Below are positions 1 through 6,513 of a DNA stretch of 13,524 nt, piece after piece. How positions within the stretch are numbered: the stretch's first letter is position 1; every line of letters begins with the position of its first letter. Where the stretch lies: NCBI GenBank assembly GCA_030150315.1, contig JASLGB010000037.1, positions 1 through 13,524 on the forward strand, in the 5' to 3' direction. The notes beneath the pieces are model-generated. The model had not been told where the DNA came from. It did not search any database and saw only the letters and a program-made list of their open reading frames with translations. This DNA comes from Dokdonella sp. Its GTDB lineage: Bacteria > Pseudomonadota > Gammaproteobacteria > Xanthomonadales > Rhodanobacteraceae. A program made the translations under genes and the position numbers.

Positions 1-2249
1 ATCCAACCCGATGCCGTCGGCACCGGTTTCGGGTCATTCCCCACGATGGCCTGGACCTGCTGCTGCAGGGTCTCGCTCGACGGCAGGTAGTTGCCGTCAC
101 CTGCGTACTCGACCTGCAGCGCATGACTACCGACAGTCAGCGCGGCGATCGTGCAGCTCGCCGTACCGTCGCTGAGGGCGACCGATGAACAACCGGCGAT
201 CGGGCTTGCGCCATCGAAAAAGTCGATCGAACCCGTCGGCATCGGATTACCGGATGGCGGCGTCAATGCGGCGATCAGGGTGACCGTTTGACCCACCATG
301 CTCGGATTGGGGCTGCTGGACAGACTCAAGCCCGCGCCAGCCGCGGAAACATGCAGTGGCACGGGTGCCGCCGCCGGCTGCGGTGCGGGGTAGTTCGCGT
401 CGCCGCCATACTGCATGGTGATGGTGTGGTCGCCCGCTGCCAGCGCACTGGTGGAGCAGGTCGCCGCGAACGGAGCCGTGGCGGACAGGCCTTGGGCGTC
501 GCAACCGATGGACTGGCCGTCGGCTTCGAAGCGTACCGAGCCGGTTGGCGCCAAGCCGGCGGGATCCAGGACCGTCACCGTCGCGGTGAAGGTGAGGCTT
601 TCGCCGTAGATGCTCGACGCCATGCTGCCGACCAGCGTGCTGCCGGTCTGATTAGCGCCCGACAATTCGAAGTCCAGGCGGCAATCCTGGGTCAGGCTGG
701 CAGTCACATAGCTGCGTGCATCGCTGGACAGCGTCCCGCCACACGCAGCCGGAATCGGCGTGACCGCCGTGATGAACCAGCCGCTGGCAGCGGTCACAGT
801 CACCGGATCGCTGGCGCCATTGATTTCGCTGAAACCATAATGCGCCTCGCAGGAACTGCCTCCGGCGCTGCTGCAATTGGCGATCGCGCCGCTGCTCGGT
901 GCCGGCGTCGCGGCAGCGTTGACACTGCCGCCGCCGCCAACCGTCGCCATCAGGGAAACCGTGCGCTGGCGTACTTCGATCGCACCGAGATCGCAGCCGC
1001 CGCCTTGCGGACGACTCACGCCGCGCTGGTCGACGTCTGCCGGCGCGATGCCGCACGTGGTCGGGTGGGCGGCATCGATCGCGATGCTGCCCTCGCCCGG
1101 CATCGCGGTCGGCAGGCCGTCCCCGTGATCTTGCGGCGCACCGAGCAGCGGATCGCCGGAAACAAGGTCCTGGCAATTGGCCTGCGCACCGGGACAGCCA
1201 TCCTTCAGGACGCTGTTCTTGATCACCAGCTCCGCTCCCGCGGCGTTGGCAACGATTACTTCCGAGCCAGACCCCTCACTCCAGAGAATCGCGTCAGCGA
1301 TGTCTGCGCTCGACACCGCGCCCCTTTCTGCAACGATGTTGACGGACCTCGCCCTGCCGCCAGGCGAGTGATTGCCCGTGAACGTGACGTTGCGGAACAC
1401 CGGCATGGCAACACCTGCGGATTCGCTGCCCTGAATCCAGACGGCACCGTTTCCCGCCGTGTTGTCGATGAAACTGACATTCTCGATGACGGGGCTGGCC
1501 TCGCCCGCGAAGCCATACACCAGGATCGCGCTTCCTCCAAGGGAGGCAAAGTTTCCGCTGAAGGTACTCGCTCGAATCACGGGGTTGCTGCGGCCGCCGT
1601 TCTCACCTCGCAGGAAGAAACTGCCTCCCGCCCCGGTATTCCCGGCGACCCAGAGGCGGGAAAGCAGCGGATTGCAGGCGCGCCCGTTGGCGTCGCCGTT
1701 GCAGTAAAGCGCGCCCCCGACGAGCTGCGTGAGGAATGTGCGTCCCTTTCCGCCGGTAATGGCGAAGCCGTCGAGCACCGTGTCCTGTTGGATCGATCCG
1801 AGCGCCGTCGTGGCGTCGAACATCACGACGTTCCCCGAGTTGTTGCCGACGATGTCCGCGTGGCTGCGCGTCACGCCATCCGCGTCGACCACGTCATTGC
1901 CGTCGATGTCGCCGGACAACACAGTGCGGTTCGCGCCGGGATTGGCCTGACTGGCCGACGTCTCGGTGCCGACGAAGCCTCCGTGAACCTTGACTCCGGG
2001 TCGAATCGAGAAATGGGCATGGTCATCCGTGCCCGGGTCGGGTTTGTAGACACCCTTTGCGACCCAGATCTCGCTGCAGCTCGTATCGGCCAATGCCGAT
2101 TGCAAGCCGGTATAGGCATTGGCCCAGTTGCTGCCGTCGTTCGCACCCGCCGCCTGTCGGTCAACATGACACCGTGCCGCCTGTGCGTCGGTATTCACGG
2201 CCATGCCCAGCAACAGCCCGGCCACAATCAGGAAACGGTTGAGATCCAT
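1..2249 (-). CDS. Exported right-handed beta-helix protein with choice-of-anchor Q ending and Ig-like repeats (3' end beyond window)
   Basis: The frame is open from ATG 2249 to the left edge: 749 codons with no stop, so the C-terminus is missing. The N-terminus (MDLNRFLIVAGLLLGMAVNTDAQA) is a Sec signal peptide. Residues about 25-425 are beta-helix-like, with repeated short strands and phrases such as SNPVIRAST and SPVIENVSF. They close with AIDAAHP, DQRG and CDLGAIEV (C419-V426), the hallmark of choice-of-anchor Q proteins. Residues about 430-530 resemble a divergent InlB-type repeat. Two Ig-like domains (about 532-635 and 636-733) share PTGS near the start and a final GD(A/G)NY. The visible end, KPVPTASGW (741-749), resembles the start of an IPTL-CTERM sorting signal. 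The likely role is a surface or secreted, adhesin-like protein; no enzyme motif is seen. The Shine-Dalgarno is weak (GAGCGAG). This start is chosen because the signal peptide begins there. The long plus-strand frame over the gene is its antisense shadow. Confidence 0.88.
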   Translation of the reverse strand, partial: MDLNRFLIVAGLLLGMAVNTDAQAARCHVDRQAAGANDGSNWANAYTGLQSALADTSCSEIWVAKGVYKPDPGTDDHAHFSIRPGVKVHGGFVGTETSASQANPGANRTVLSGDIDGNDVVDADGVTRSHADIVGNNSGNVVMFDATTALGSIQQDTVLDGFAITGGKGRTFLTQLVGGALYCNGDANGRACNPLLSRLWVAGNTGAGGSFFLRGENGGRSNPVIRASTFSGNFASLGGSAILVYGFAGEASPVIENVSFIDNTAGNGAVWIQGSESAGVAMPVFRNVTFTGNHSPGGRARSVNIVAERGAVSSADIADAILWSEGSGSEVIVANAAGAELVIKNSVLKDGCPGAQANCQDLVSGDPLLGAPQDHGDGLPTAMPGEGSIAIDAAHPTTCGIAPADVDQRGVSRPQGGGCDLGAIEVRQRTVSLMATVGGGGSVNAAATPAPSSGAIANCSSAGGSSCEAHYGFSEINGASDPVTVTAASGWFITAVTPIPAACGGTLSSDARSYVTASLTQDCRLDFELSGANQTGSTLVGSMASSIYGESLTFTATVTVLDPAGLAPTGSVRFEADGQSIGCDAQGLSATAPFAATCSTSALAAGDHTITMQYGGDANYPAPQPAAAPVPLHVSAAGAGLSLSSSPNPSMVGQTVTLIAALTPPSGNPMPTGSIDFFDGASPIAGCSSVALSDGTASCTIAALTVGSHALQVEYAGDGNYLPSSETLQQQVQAIVGNDPKPVPTASGW

Positions 2250-2320
2250 GTTCGCTCGCTCACGGGTTCATTCCTTGGACCCCGGTGCGACGCCGACGAT
2301 TCGGAGTCGCCCGACGGGGA

Positions 2321-2344
2321 GTTGTTCATTACGCGTAGAACAAC
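2321..2344. promoter_or_regulatory. Inverted repeat upstream of the beta-helix gene, operator-like
   Basis: The 7-bp arms gttgttc (2321-2327) and gaacaac (2338-2344) match perfectly. The 10-bp spacer contains the self-complementary tacgcgta. The site lies 72-95 bp before the ATG at 2249, in the only intergenic space available for that gene's promoter. No clear -35/-10 pair was found around it. An operator role is inferred from symmetry and position only. Confidence 0.4.
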
Positions 2345-2349
2345 GCCCG

Positions 2350-2364
2350 CGAGGATCATCCTCG
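2350..2364. promoter_or_regulatory. 15-bp perfect palindrome, operator-like
   Basis: The sequence cgaggatcatcctcg has 7-bp arms around a single central base, so it cannot form a hairpin but could bind a dimeric regulator. It is 5 bp from the 2321-2344 inverted repeat, giving two symmetric sites in the 214-bp gap before the beta-helix gene. The rest of the gap (2250-2463) holds only a weak hairpin next to the amidohydrolase stop (gcggca 2442-2447 with tgccgc 2458-2463, no T run). Confidence 0.35.
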
Positions 2365-2463
2365 GAAGAACAGTGATTGGCTTGAGTCGGACATCATCCG
2401 TCGACGGTGTCTCCGTGTACGGCGGCCGGCCCGCTCGTTCGGCGGCAAGAGCACCGCTGCCGC

Positions 2464-3768
2464 TCAGCGCGGCGTGTCGAGGAAATCCAGCGCCGCCTGC
2501 AGCATGCCGGCGCTGCCGGCGGCCAGCGCGCCCTCGTCGAGGAAGAACTTCGGCGAGTGGTTCGAAGGTGCCGTGGCCGGATCCTGCCCGGCCGGCGTCG
2601 CGCCGACGAAGAAGTACACGCTGGGCACGTTGATCGCGCGGCCGAAATGCGGGAAGTCCTCCGACGCGGTCCAGCGCGGCGATTCGCGCACATGGTCCTT
2701 GCCGAGCGCCGTCCCCAGGCTGGCACGCACGCGCTCGGTCAGCGCCGGATCGTTCACGTTGACCGGGTTGCTGCTGTCGGCCGAGAGCGGGATCTGTGCC
2801 TCCACCGTCGCCCCGTGCGCCGCGACGACGTGCTCGGCGATGCGCTTGAGGCTGGCCAGCGCCTGCTGGCGCATGCCTTCGTCGAAGGCGCGCACGGTGC
2901 CGTGCAGTTCCGCCTTGTCCGGCACGATGTTGAAGCGCTGGCCGCCATCGAACACGCCGAACGTGACCACGGCCGGCTCCTGGTTGATGTCCAGCTCGCG
3001 GCTGACGATGGTCTGCGAGGCGGTCACGATCTCGGCTGCGGTGACGATCGGATCGACACCTTTCCACGGCGTCGCGCCATGCGCCTGACGGCCATGCACG
3101 GTGATTCGGAACGTGTCGGAACTGGCCATCGTGCCGCCCGGCCGCAGCGCCACCGTGCCCACCGGCAGCGTGCTGACCACATGCATGCCGAAGATCGCAT
3201 CCGGCTTGAAGTCGTTGAACACGCCTTCCTTGACCATCAGCGGAGCGCCGCCTTCCTCTCCGGGCGGGGCGCCTTCCTCGGCCGGCTGGAACACGAACAT
3301 GACTTCGCCCGGCAGGTCCTTGCGCATCGCCGCCAGGGCGGCGGCGACGCCGAGTGTCATCGCAACGTGCGCGTCATGGCCGCAGGCGTGCATGACGCCT
3401 ACTTCCTTGCCGAGGTATTCGCCCTTCGCCTTCGAGGCGAATGAAAGGTCCACTTCCTCGGTGACCGGCAGCGCATCCATGTCAGCGCGGATCGCCAGCT
3501 TCGGCCCCGGCTTGTCGCCCTTCAGCACGCCGACCACACCGGTATGCGCGATTCCCGTGCGCACCTCGTAGCCGAGTTTCCTGAGTTCCGCAGCGACCAT
3601 CTTCGAGGTGCGCACCTCGCGGTTGGACAATTCCGGATGCTGGTGCAGGTCGCGGCGCCACGCGGTGATTTCAGGCAGCAGCGGCTGGATGCGTTGCGCG
3701 GCCGTCTCGGCACGAACAGCTGCAGGGAGGGCGAGCAGGATCGCGGCGGCGAGCAGAATCAGGCGCAT
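2464..3768 (-). CDS. Exported M20D-family amidohydrolase / metallopeptidase
   Basis: This 434-aa protein has a clear Sec signal peptide (MRLILLAAAILLALPAAVRA, cleavage near residue 20) and so should act in the periplasm or outside the cell. The M20D fold (N-acyl-amino-acid or IAA-amino-acid hydrolase type) is shown by WRRDLHQHPE (37-46), AIRADMDALPVTE (92-104), HACGHDAH (127-134), FQPAEEG (160-166), GMHV (194-197) and PSNHSPKFF (401-409). By family alignment the di-metal ligands are C129, H131, E165, H196 and H404, with E164 as the general base; all are present. The inserted dimerisation domain is about 215-325. Length is normal for the family plus a signal peptide. It should hydrolyse an amide bond of an N-acylated amino acid or dipeptide; the substrate cannot be told. 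The start is supported by the signal peptide and by a promoter 33-61 bp upstream. The Shine-Dalgarno is weak (GCGGAA). Confidence 0.93.
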   Translation of the reverse strand: MRLILLAAAILLALPAAVRAETAAQRIQPLLPEITAWRRDLHQHPELSNREVRTSKMVAAELRKLGYEVRTGIAHTGVVGVLKGDKPGPKLAIRADMDALPVTEEVDLSFASKAKGEYLGKEVGVMHACGHDAHVAMTLGVAAALAAMRKDLPGEVMFVFQPAEEGAPPGEEGGAPLMVKEGVFNDFKPDAIFGMHVVSTLPVGTVALRPGGTMASSDTFRITVHGRQAHGATPWKGVDPIVTAAEIVTASQTIVSRELDINQEPAVVTFGVFDGGQRFNIVPDKAELHGTVRAFDEGMRQQALASLKRIAEHVVAAHGATVEAQIPLSADSSNPVNVNDPALTERVRASLGTALGKDHVRESPRWTASEDFPHFGRAINVPSVYFFVGATPAGQDPATAPSNHSPKFFLDEGALAAGSAGMLQAALDFLDTPR

Positions 3769-3800
3769 GGGAGCATTCCGCAGGAAGGGATGGGACGCCT

Positions 3801-3829
3801 ACGATAGCCCCGACCCGCCAGCGCGCCAA
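3801..3829 (-). promoter_or_regulatory. Sigma70-like promoter of the M20D amidohydrolase gene
   Basis: Read on the minus strand, TTGGCG (3829-3824) and TATCGT (3806-3801) are separated by exactly 17 bp. Each hexamer matches 4 of 6 consensus bases. Transcription would start near 3794, giving a leader of about 25 nt before the ATG at 3768. The -35 box shares bases with the T-run of the preceding terminator. Confidence 0.5.
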
Positions 3830-3860
3830 AACCGCGGCGCGCGATCGCGGCCGCGCCGCC
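3828..3860 (-). terminator. Rho-independent terminator of the sheath-like gene
   Basis: On the minus strand, directly after the TGA at 3864-3862, GCGGCGCG (3859-3852) pairs with CGCGCCGC (3841-3834) across a 10-nt loop. GGTTTT follows. The stem is 8 bp of pure G/C, and the T-run is short but usable. Confidence 0.65.
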
Positions 3861-3861
3861 G

Positions 3862-5028
3862 TCAGTGGGCCTCGAAGCCGTTCGCGAACAGGCGGTCGTG
3901 GTACGGCAGGCTCAGGCGCAGGAGGATGAATTCGGCGGGGCGAAGAGGCGCCACGCCGACCACGCAGTCGAGCCCGATGCCCACTTCGCTGCAGTGCACG
4001 AAATACGCCTGGGACGGCGTGCTGGAAGCGAAGGCGCCGCGCTGCCGGTACGCATCAAGGTAGTCCTGGATCAGCGCGCTCACCTCGGCCGCCGTCGGCG
4101 GCGTGGCGGAAACCGGCACCCACGACAGCGAACGCCGCATCGAGAACCCCAGCAGGCGCAGCAAGCGCGACACCGACACGTAGCGCCATTCCGGGTCCGT
4201 ACTCGTGGTCCTCGCACCCCAGATCAGGATCTCGCCGGAACCCGCGACGCGGCGCAGCGGATTGACCCGCGCCTGCGCGAGCAGATCCAGATCGGAGTTG
4301 CCGAAGAGCTGCCGCAACGAGGTGCCGACGCTGGCGGACAATGCCGCACCGGTTCCGGCCGGCGCCTTGAAGACTCCCTGGTCGTGATCGATCCGGCTGA
4401 ACACCCCGGCCACCGCGGCGGACGGCGGCATCGCAACGGAGGCGGAGCCGTCGGCCACGTCCAGCCACGGCGCGTACAACGCGGCATGCGCGGACGAGAA
4501 CGCCTCGACGAAAGCGAGGAGCGTGCCCACGTCGCTGTCGCGCGGCGCATCGAGCACGGCGAAACGGTTGTCCGAGTCGCCCACCCGGTCGGACAGCGCG
4601 ACCGCGATCGCCCGGTGCAGGTCCGGCGCGAGACCGGATTCAGCCAGCCCCGGCGCCGCCACGAGATCGACCGGCAAGGATGCCGTGGCAGCGAGCGCGT
4701 CGCGGTAGTGCTGCAGCGTGCTGCCGCGCGGGTCGGCCACATAGAGCACGCGGCCGCCGTTGGCGAAGAACAGGCGCGCGGCCTGATAGCCGTGGTCGGC
4801 GCCGGCATTGGCCAGTCGTCCATACACGGCCTGATAGGCCGCCAGGCTGCCAACCGCCACCGGCGGCGACACCGCGTGCGCCGTGCGCGCCACGAACAGG
4901 GTGGCGCCGAAGTAGTGGTCCTGAATCGGCGGCAGCGCGCCGAACGCCGGGGCCGATCCGCACAGCGCGGCGGCGAGCCCCATCAGAAGGCGGCAACGCC
5001 GCCACAAGACCGAGCGGAATCGAGACAT
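3862..5028 (-). CDS. Contractile phage-tail-sheath-like protein with an export signal
   Basis: 388 aa from ATG 5028, chosen over the in-frame ATG at 5106 because GGGGAA lies 4 nt before it and a signal peptide begins there (basic RFRSVLWRRCR, then LLMGLAAALCGSAPAFG, cleavage near residue 30). The mature part follows the tail-sheath plan: YQAARLFFANGGRVLYVADP (81-100), YAPWLDV (185-191), AVAGVFSRIDHDQGVFKAPAG (about 205-225), NPLRRV then ILIWGART, DPEWRYVSVSRLLRL (256-292), and CVVGVAPLRPAEFILLRL (355-372). Known sheath proteins have PWV.V.D, VAGIYAR.D..RGV.KAPA, NPLR....G..VWGART.S.DPEW.YVNVRRL and VGVAP.RPAEF at these places. It is short for the family, mainly in the N-terminal region and in the loop before the last strand. 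The C-terminus carries an extra DRLFANGFEAH. Sheaths normally assemble in the cytoplasm around an inner tube, so an exported copy without other tail genes is odd and suggests a re-used fold. The lone Cys does not form a lipobox. The RR pair leaves Tat export possible. Family assignment is firm; the role is unknown. Confidence 0.85.
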   Translation of the reverse strand: MSRFRSVLWRRCRLLMGLAAALCGSAPAFGALPPIQDHYFGATLFVARTAHAVSPPVAVGSLAAYQAVYGRLANAGADHGYQAARLFFANGGRVLYVADPRGSTLQHYRDALAATASLPVDLVAAPGLAESGLAPDLHRAIAVALSDRVGDSDNRFAVLDAPRDSDVGTLLAFVEAFSSAHAALYAPWLDVADGSASVAMPPSAAVAGVFSRIDHDQGVFKAPAGTGAALSASVGTSLRQLFGNSDLDLLAQARVNPLRRVAGSGEILIWGARTTSTDPEWRYVSVSRLLRLLGFSMRRSLSWVPVSATPPTAAEVSALIQDYLDAYRQRGAFASSTPSQAYFVHCSEVGIGLDCVVGVAPLRPAEFILLRLSLPYHDRLFANGFEAH

Positions 5029-5154
5029 CCTGTTCCCCGTTTGCTGCGGATACGCGACGGATGGTAACGGCAAGACAGGCACGCCGCACGGCGTTCCGCA
5101 GCCCAACCGCGTCGATCCGACGAAGCACCGGCCGAGGGCGTTGCGCGCGGGATT

Positions 5155-6408
5155 TCAGATTCCCAGCACCAGGTCGTCGGCTTCCACGCGATCGACGCGG
5201 ATGCGGTTGGCGAACAGCGAGAACGCGAGCATGCCGGCCAATCCGTGCGCCTGTTGCACCCACGGCGGCAGCCACTGCGGCGGCGCAATCGTGCCGTCGT
5301 CGAAATACGGCTCAAGTGCGATCACGTCGCGCAGGGCGAGCTTGCCAGCGAACAGGTTGCGGCACAGTTTCATGCGCTGGTTCTTCAGCGCCCAGCGGAA
5401 GAACGTGTGCACCGACATCAGTCCGTGCAGGTAGACCGCGTCCTTGGTGAACGCGGCGCCACCGCTGGTCGGCACCCCGCGGAACACGCGCTGGGTCGAG
5501 GCAAAACTGTCCGCCTCGTTCTGGCCGGCGCCGAGGAAGAAGCGAAACACCTCGATGAAGTCCGCGCCGCGGATCGCCATGTCGATGGCAAGGATGCGCA
5601 GGCTGATGCGCTTCATGCGCGCGATGTCGATCGAGCCGGACATCAGCTCGGCGAACACGGCCAGCCCTTCCTGCGTGGCCGTGATGCGCGGCGAGGCGCG
5701 CGCCAGCGACTTCAGGTGCGGCTGCGCGCGGCCGTTGAGCGCCGTCAGCGAATGCACGAACGCTTCGTGGTTGAGCAGCTGCGCGCGGTCATAGGTGGTG
5801 AAGCGCGCGCTCGCGCTGAGCCGGATGCGCGTCGCGCCGGCGGCGGCCTTGGCGATCAGGTTCGGATCAGTCTCGACCTTGATCACGCCGTCGCCGAAGA
5901 ACGCATCCAGCTGCTGCTGCAGGTCGGAACAGAGCGTATCGGCCGGCACATCGATCACGACTTCCTCCAGCGGCGCGTCGCTGGAGTACTCGTCGGCGAT
6001 CTCGATGAAGTGACGCGCCGCGTCGAGGTTTGTCAGCGCCGCGCCGGGCACGCGGTCGCCGGGGCGTCCGTACAGTGCGGCCGAATGCACGGTCAGCGCG
6101 GGCGAGCCGACCGCATCGAGCAATTCGGTGGCCACGCGCCAGGATTCGGCGGTGCGCTGGACCAGATCGCCGAGCGGATGCGCGACATCGGCCGCCGCCG
6201 AGATCGCCGCCAGCTCCTGGCGTGCCTCGGCGAAATCGAAACGCGGATAGTCGATCCGCGGCAGGGTCGCCTGTCCGCGCTTCCATGCGCAAAGAAAGTC
6301 GCGTTCGCTCGATGCCGGCCAGCTCAGCGAATCGAGCAGGCGGATGCCGCGCGTCGCCTCGACAAGGCGGCGGTCGAGTTCGGCATGGCGTTCGATCGCA
6401 TCGGACAT
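5155..6408 (-). CDS. QEGLA-motif protein, MATCAP/DUF1704-type putative zinc metalloprotease
   Basis: This 417-aa protein carries the two signatures of the family annotated as flavohemoglobin-expression-modulating QEGLA motif protein: HEAFVH (H214, E215, H219; an HExxxH zinc site) and TQEGLAVF (QEGLA 246-250, where E247 is a plausible third zinc ligand). Other conserved parts are IRLSASARFT (195-204), the FRFF segment near 288 and FTKDAVYLHG (320-329). The fold is shared with MATCAP, the eukaryotic tubulin-detyrosinating peptidase; the bacterial substrate is not established and the flavohemoglobin link is historical. No signal peptide is seen, so it is probably cytoplasmic. The start at 6408 is preferred over the in-frame ATG at 6444 because AGGA lies 10 nt before it and the upstream ATG falls within the putative promoter. 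The sheath-like gene follows after 126 bp on the same strand and could be cotranscribed, since no convincing terminator lies between them. Confidence 0.88.
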   Translation of the reverse strand: MSDAIERHAELDRRLVEATRGIRLLDSLSWPASSERDFLCAWKRGQATLPRIDYPRFDFAEARQELAAISAAADVAHPLGDLVQRTAESWRVATELLDAVGSPALTVHSAALYGRPGDRVPGAALTNLDAARHFIEIADEYSSDAPLEEVVIDVPADTLCSDLQQQLDAFFGDGVIKVETDPNLIAKAAAGATRIRLSASARFTTYDRAQLLNHEAFVHSLTALNGRAQPHLKSLARASPRITATQEGLAVFAELMSGSIDIARMKRISLRILAIDMAIRGADFIEVFRFFLGAGQNEADSFASTQRVFRGVPTSGGAAFTKDAVYLHGLMSVHTFFRWALKNQRMKLCRNLFAGKLALRDVIALEPYFDDGTIAPPQWLPPWVQQAHGLAGMLAFSLFANRIRVDRVEADDLVLGI

Positions 6409-6439
6409 CGCGCGCTGATCCTGCGTGGTGCAGTGCAGA

Positions 6440-6469
6440 ACCATAGCAGAGCGTGATGCTTGCTATGGT
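6440..6469. promoter_or_regulatory. Symmetric divergent promoter / operator candidate
   Basis: The perfect 9-bp arms accatagca (6440-6448) and tgctatggt (6461-6469) are separated by 12 bp. Each arm read outward is TGCTATGGT, an extended -10 form (TGn plus TATGGT), so transcription could leave both ways: leftward to the QEGLA ATG at 6408 and rightward to the ATG at 6514. No good -35 boxes are seen. As RNA, the arms plus agc/gct could form an 11-bp stem with one bulged G and a 5-nt loop, so an operator or RNA role is also possible. Confidence 0.45.
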
Positions 6470-6513
6470 GACCCGGCGGCGTCCATGCCGCCCCCTGTCT
6501 TTGGAGATTCCCG

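Noticed and set aside
288..2633. 781-codon open frame on the plus strand
   Set aside because: It is antisense to the beta-helix/Ig-like gene, which has a signal peptide, recognisable domains and an uninterrupted frame. The plus frame is Arg/Ala-rich with no domain and runs into the amidohydrolase gene.
4940..4980. Lipoprotein signal in the sheath-like protein (Cys in LAAALCGSAP)
   Set aside because: The residue before Cys is Leu, which does not fit the lipobox (Gly, Ala or Ser expected). A signal-peptidase I site near AFG/AL is more likely.
3862..5028. Prophage or tailocin cluster
   Set aside because: Only one sheath-like gene is present. There are no tube, baseplate, lysis, integrase or repressor genes, and the neighbours are ordinary chromosomal genes.
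5081..5094. acgccgcacggcgt as a terminator between the QEGLA and sheath-like genes
   Set aside because: The stem is only 5 bp with a tetraloop and no T-run on the minus strand. It is too weak to call.
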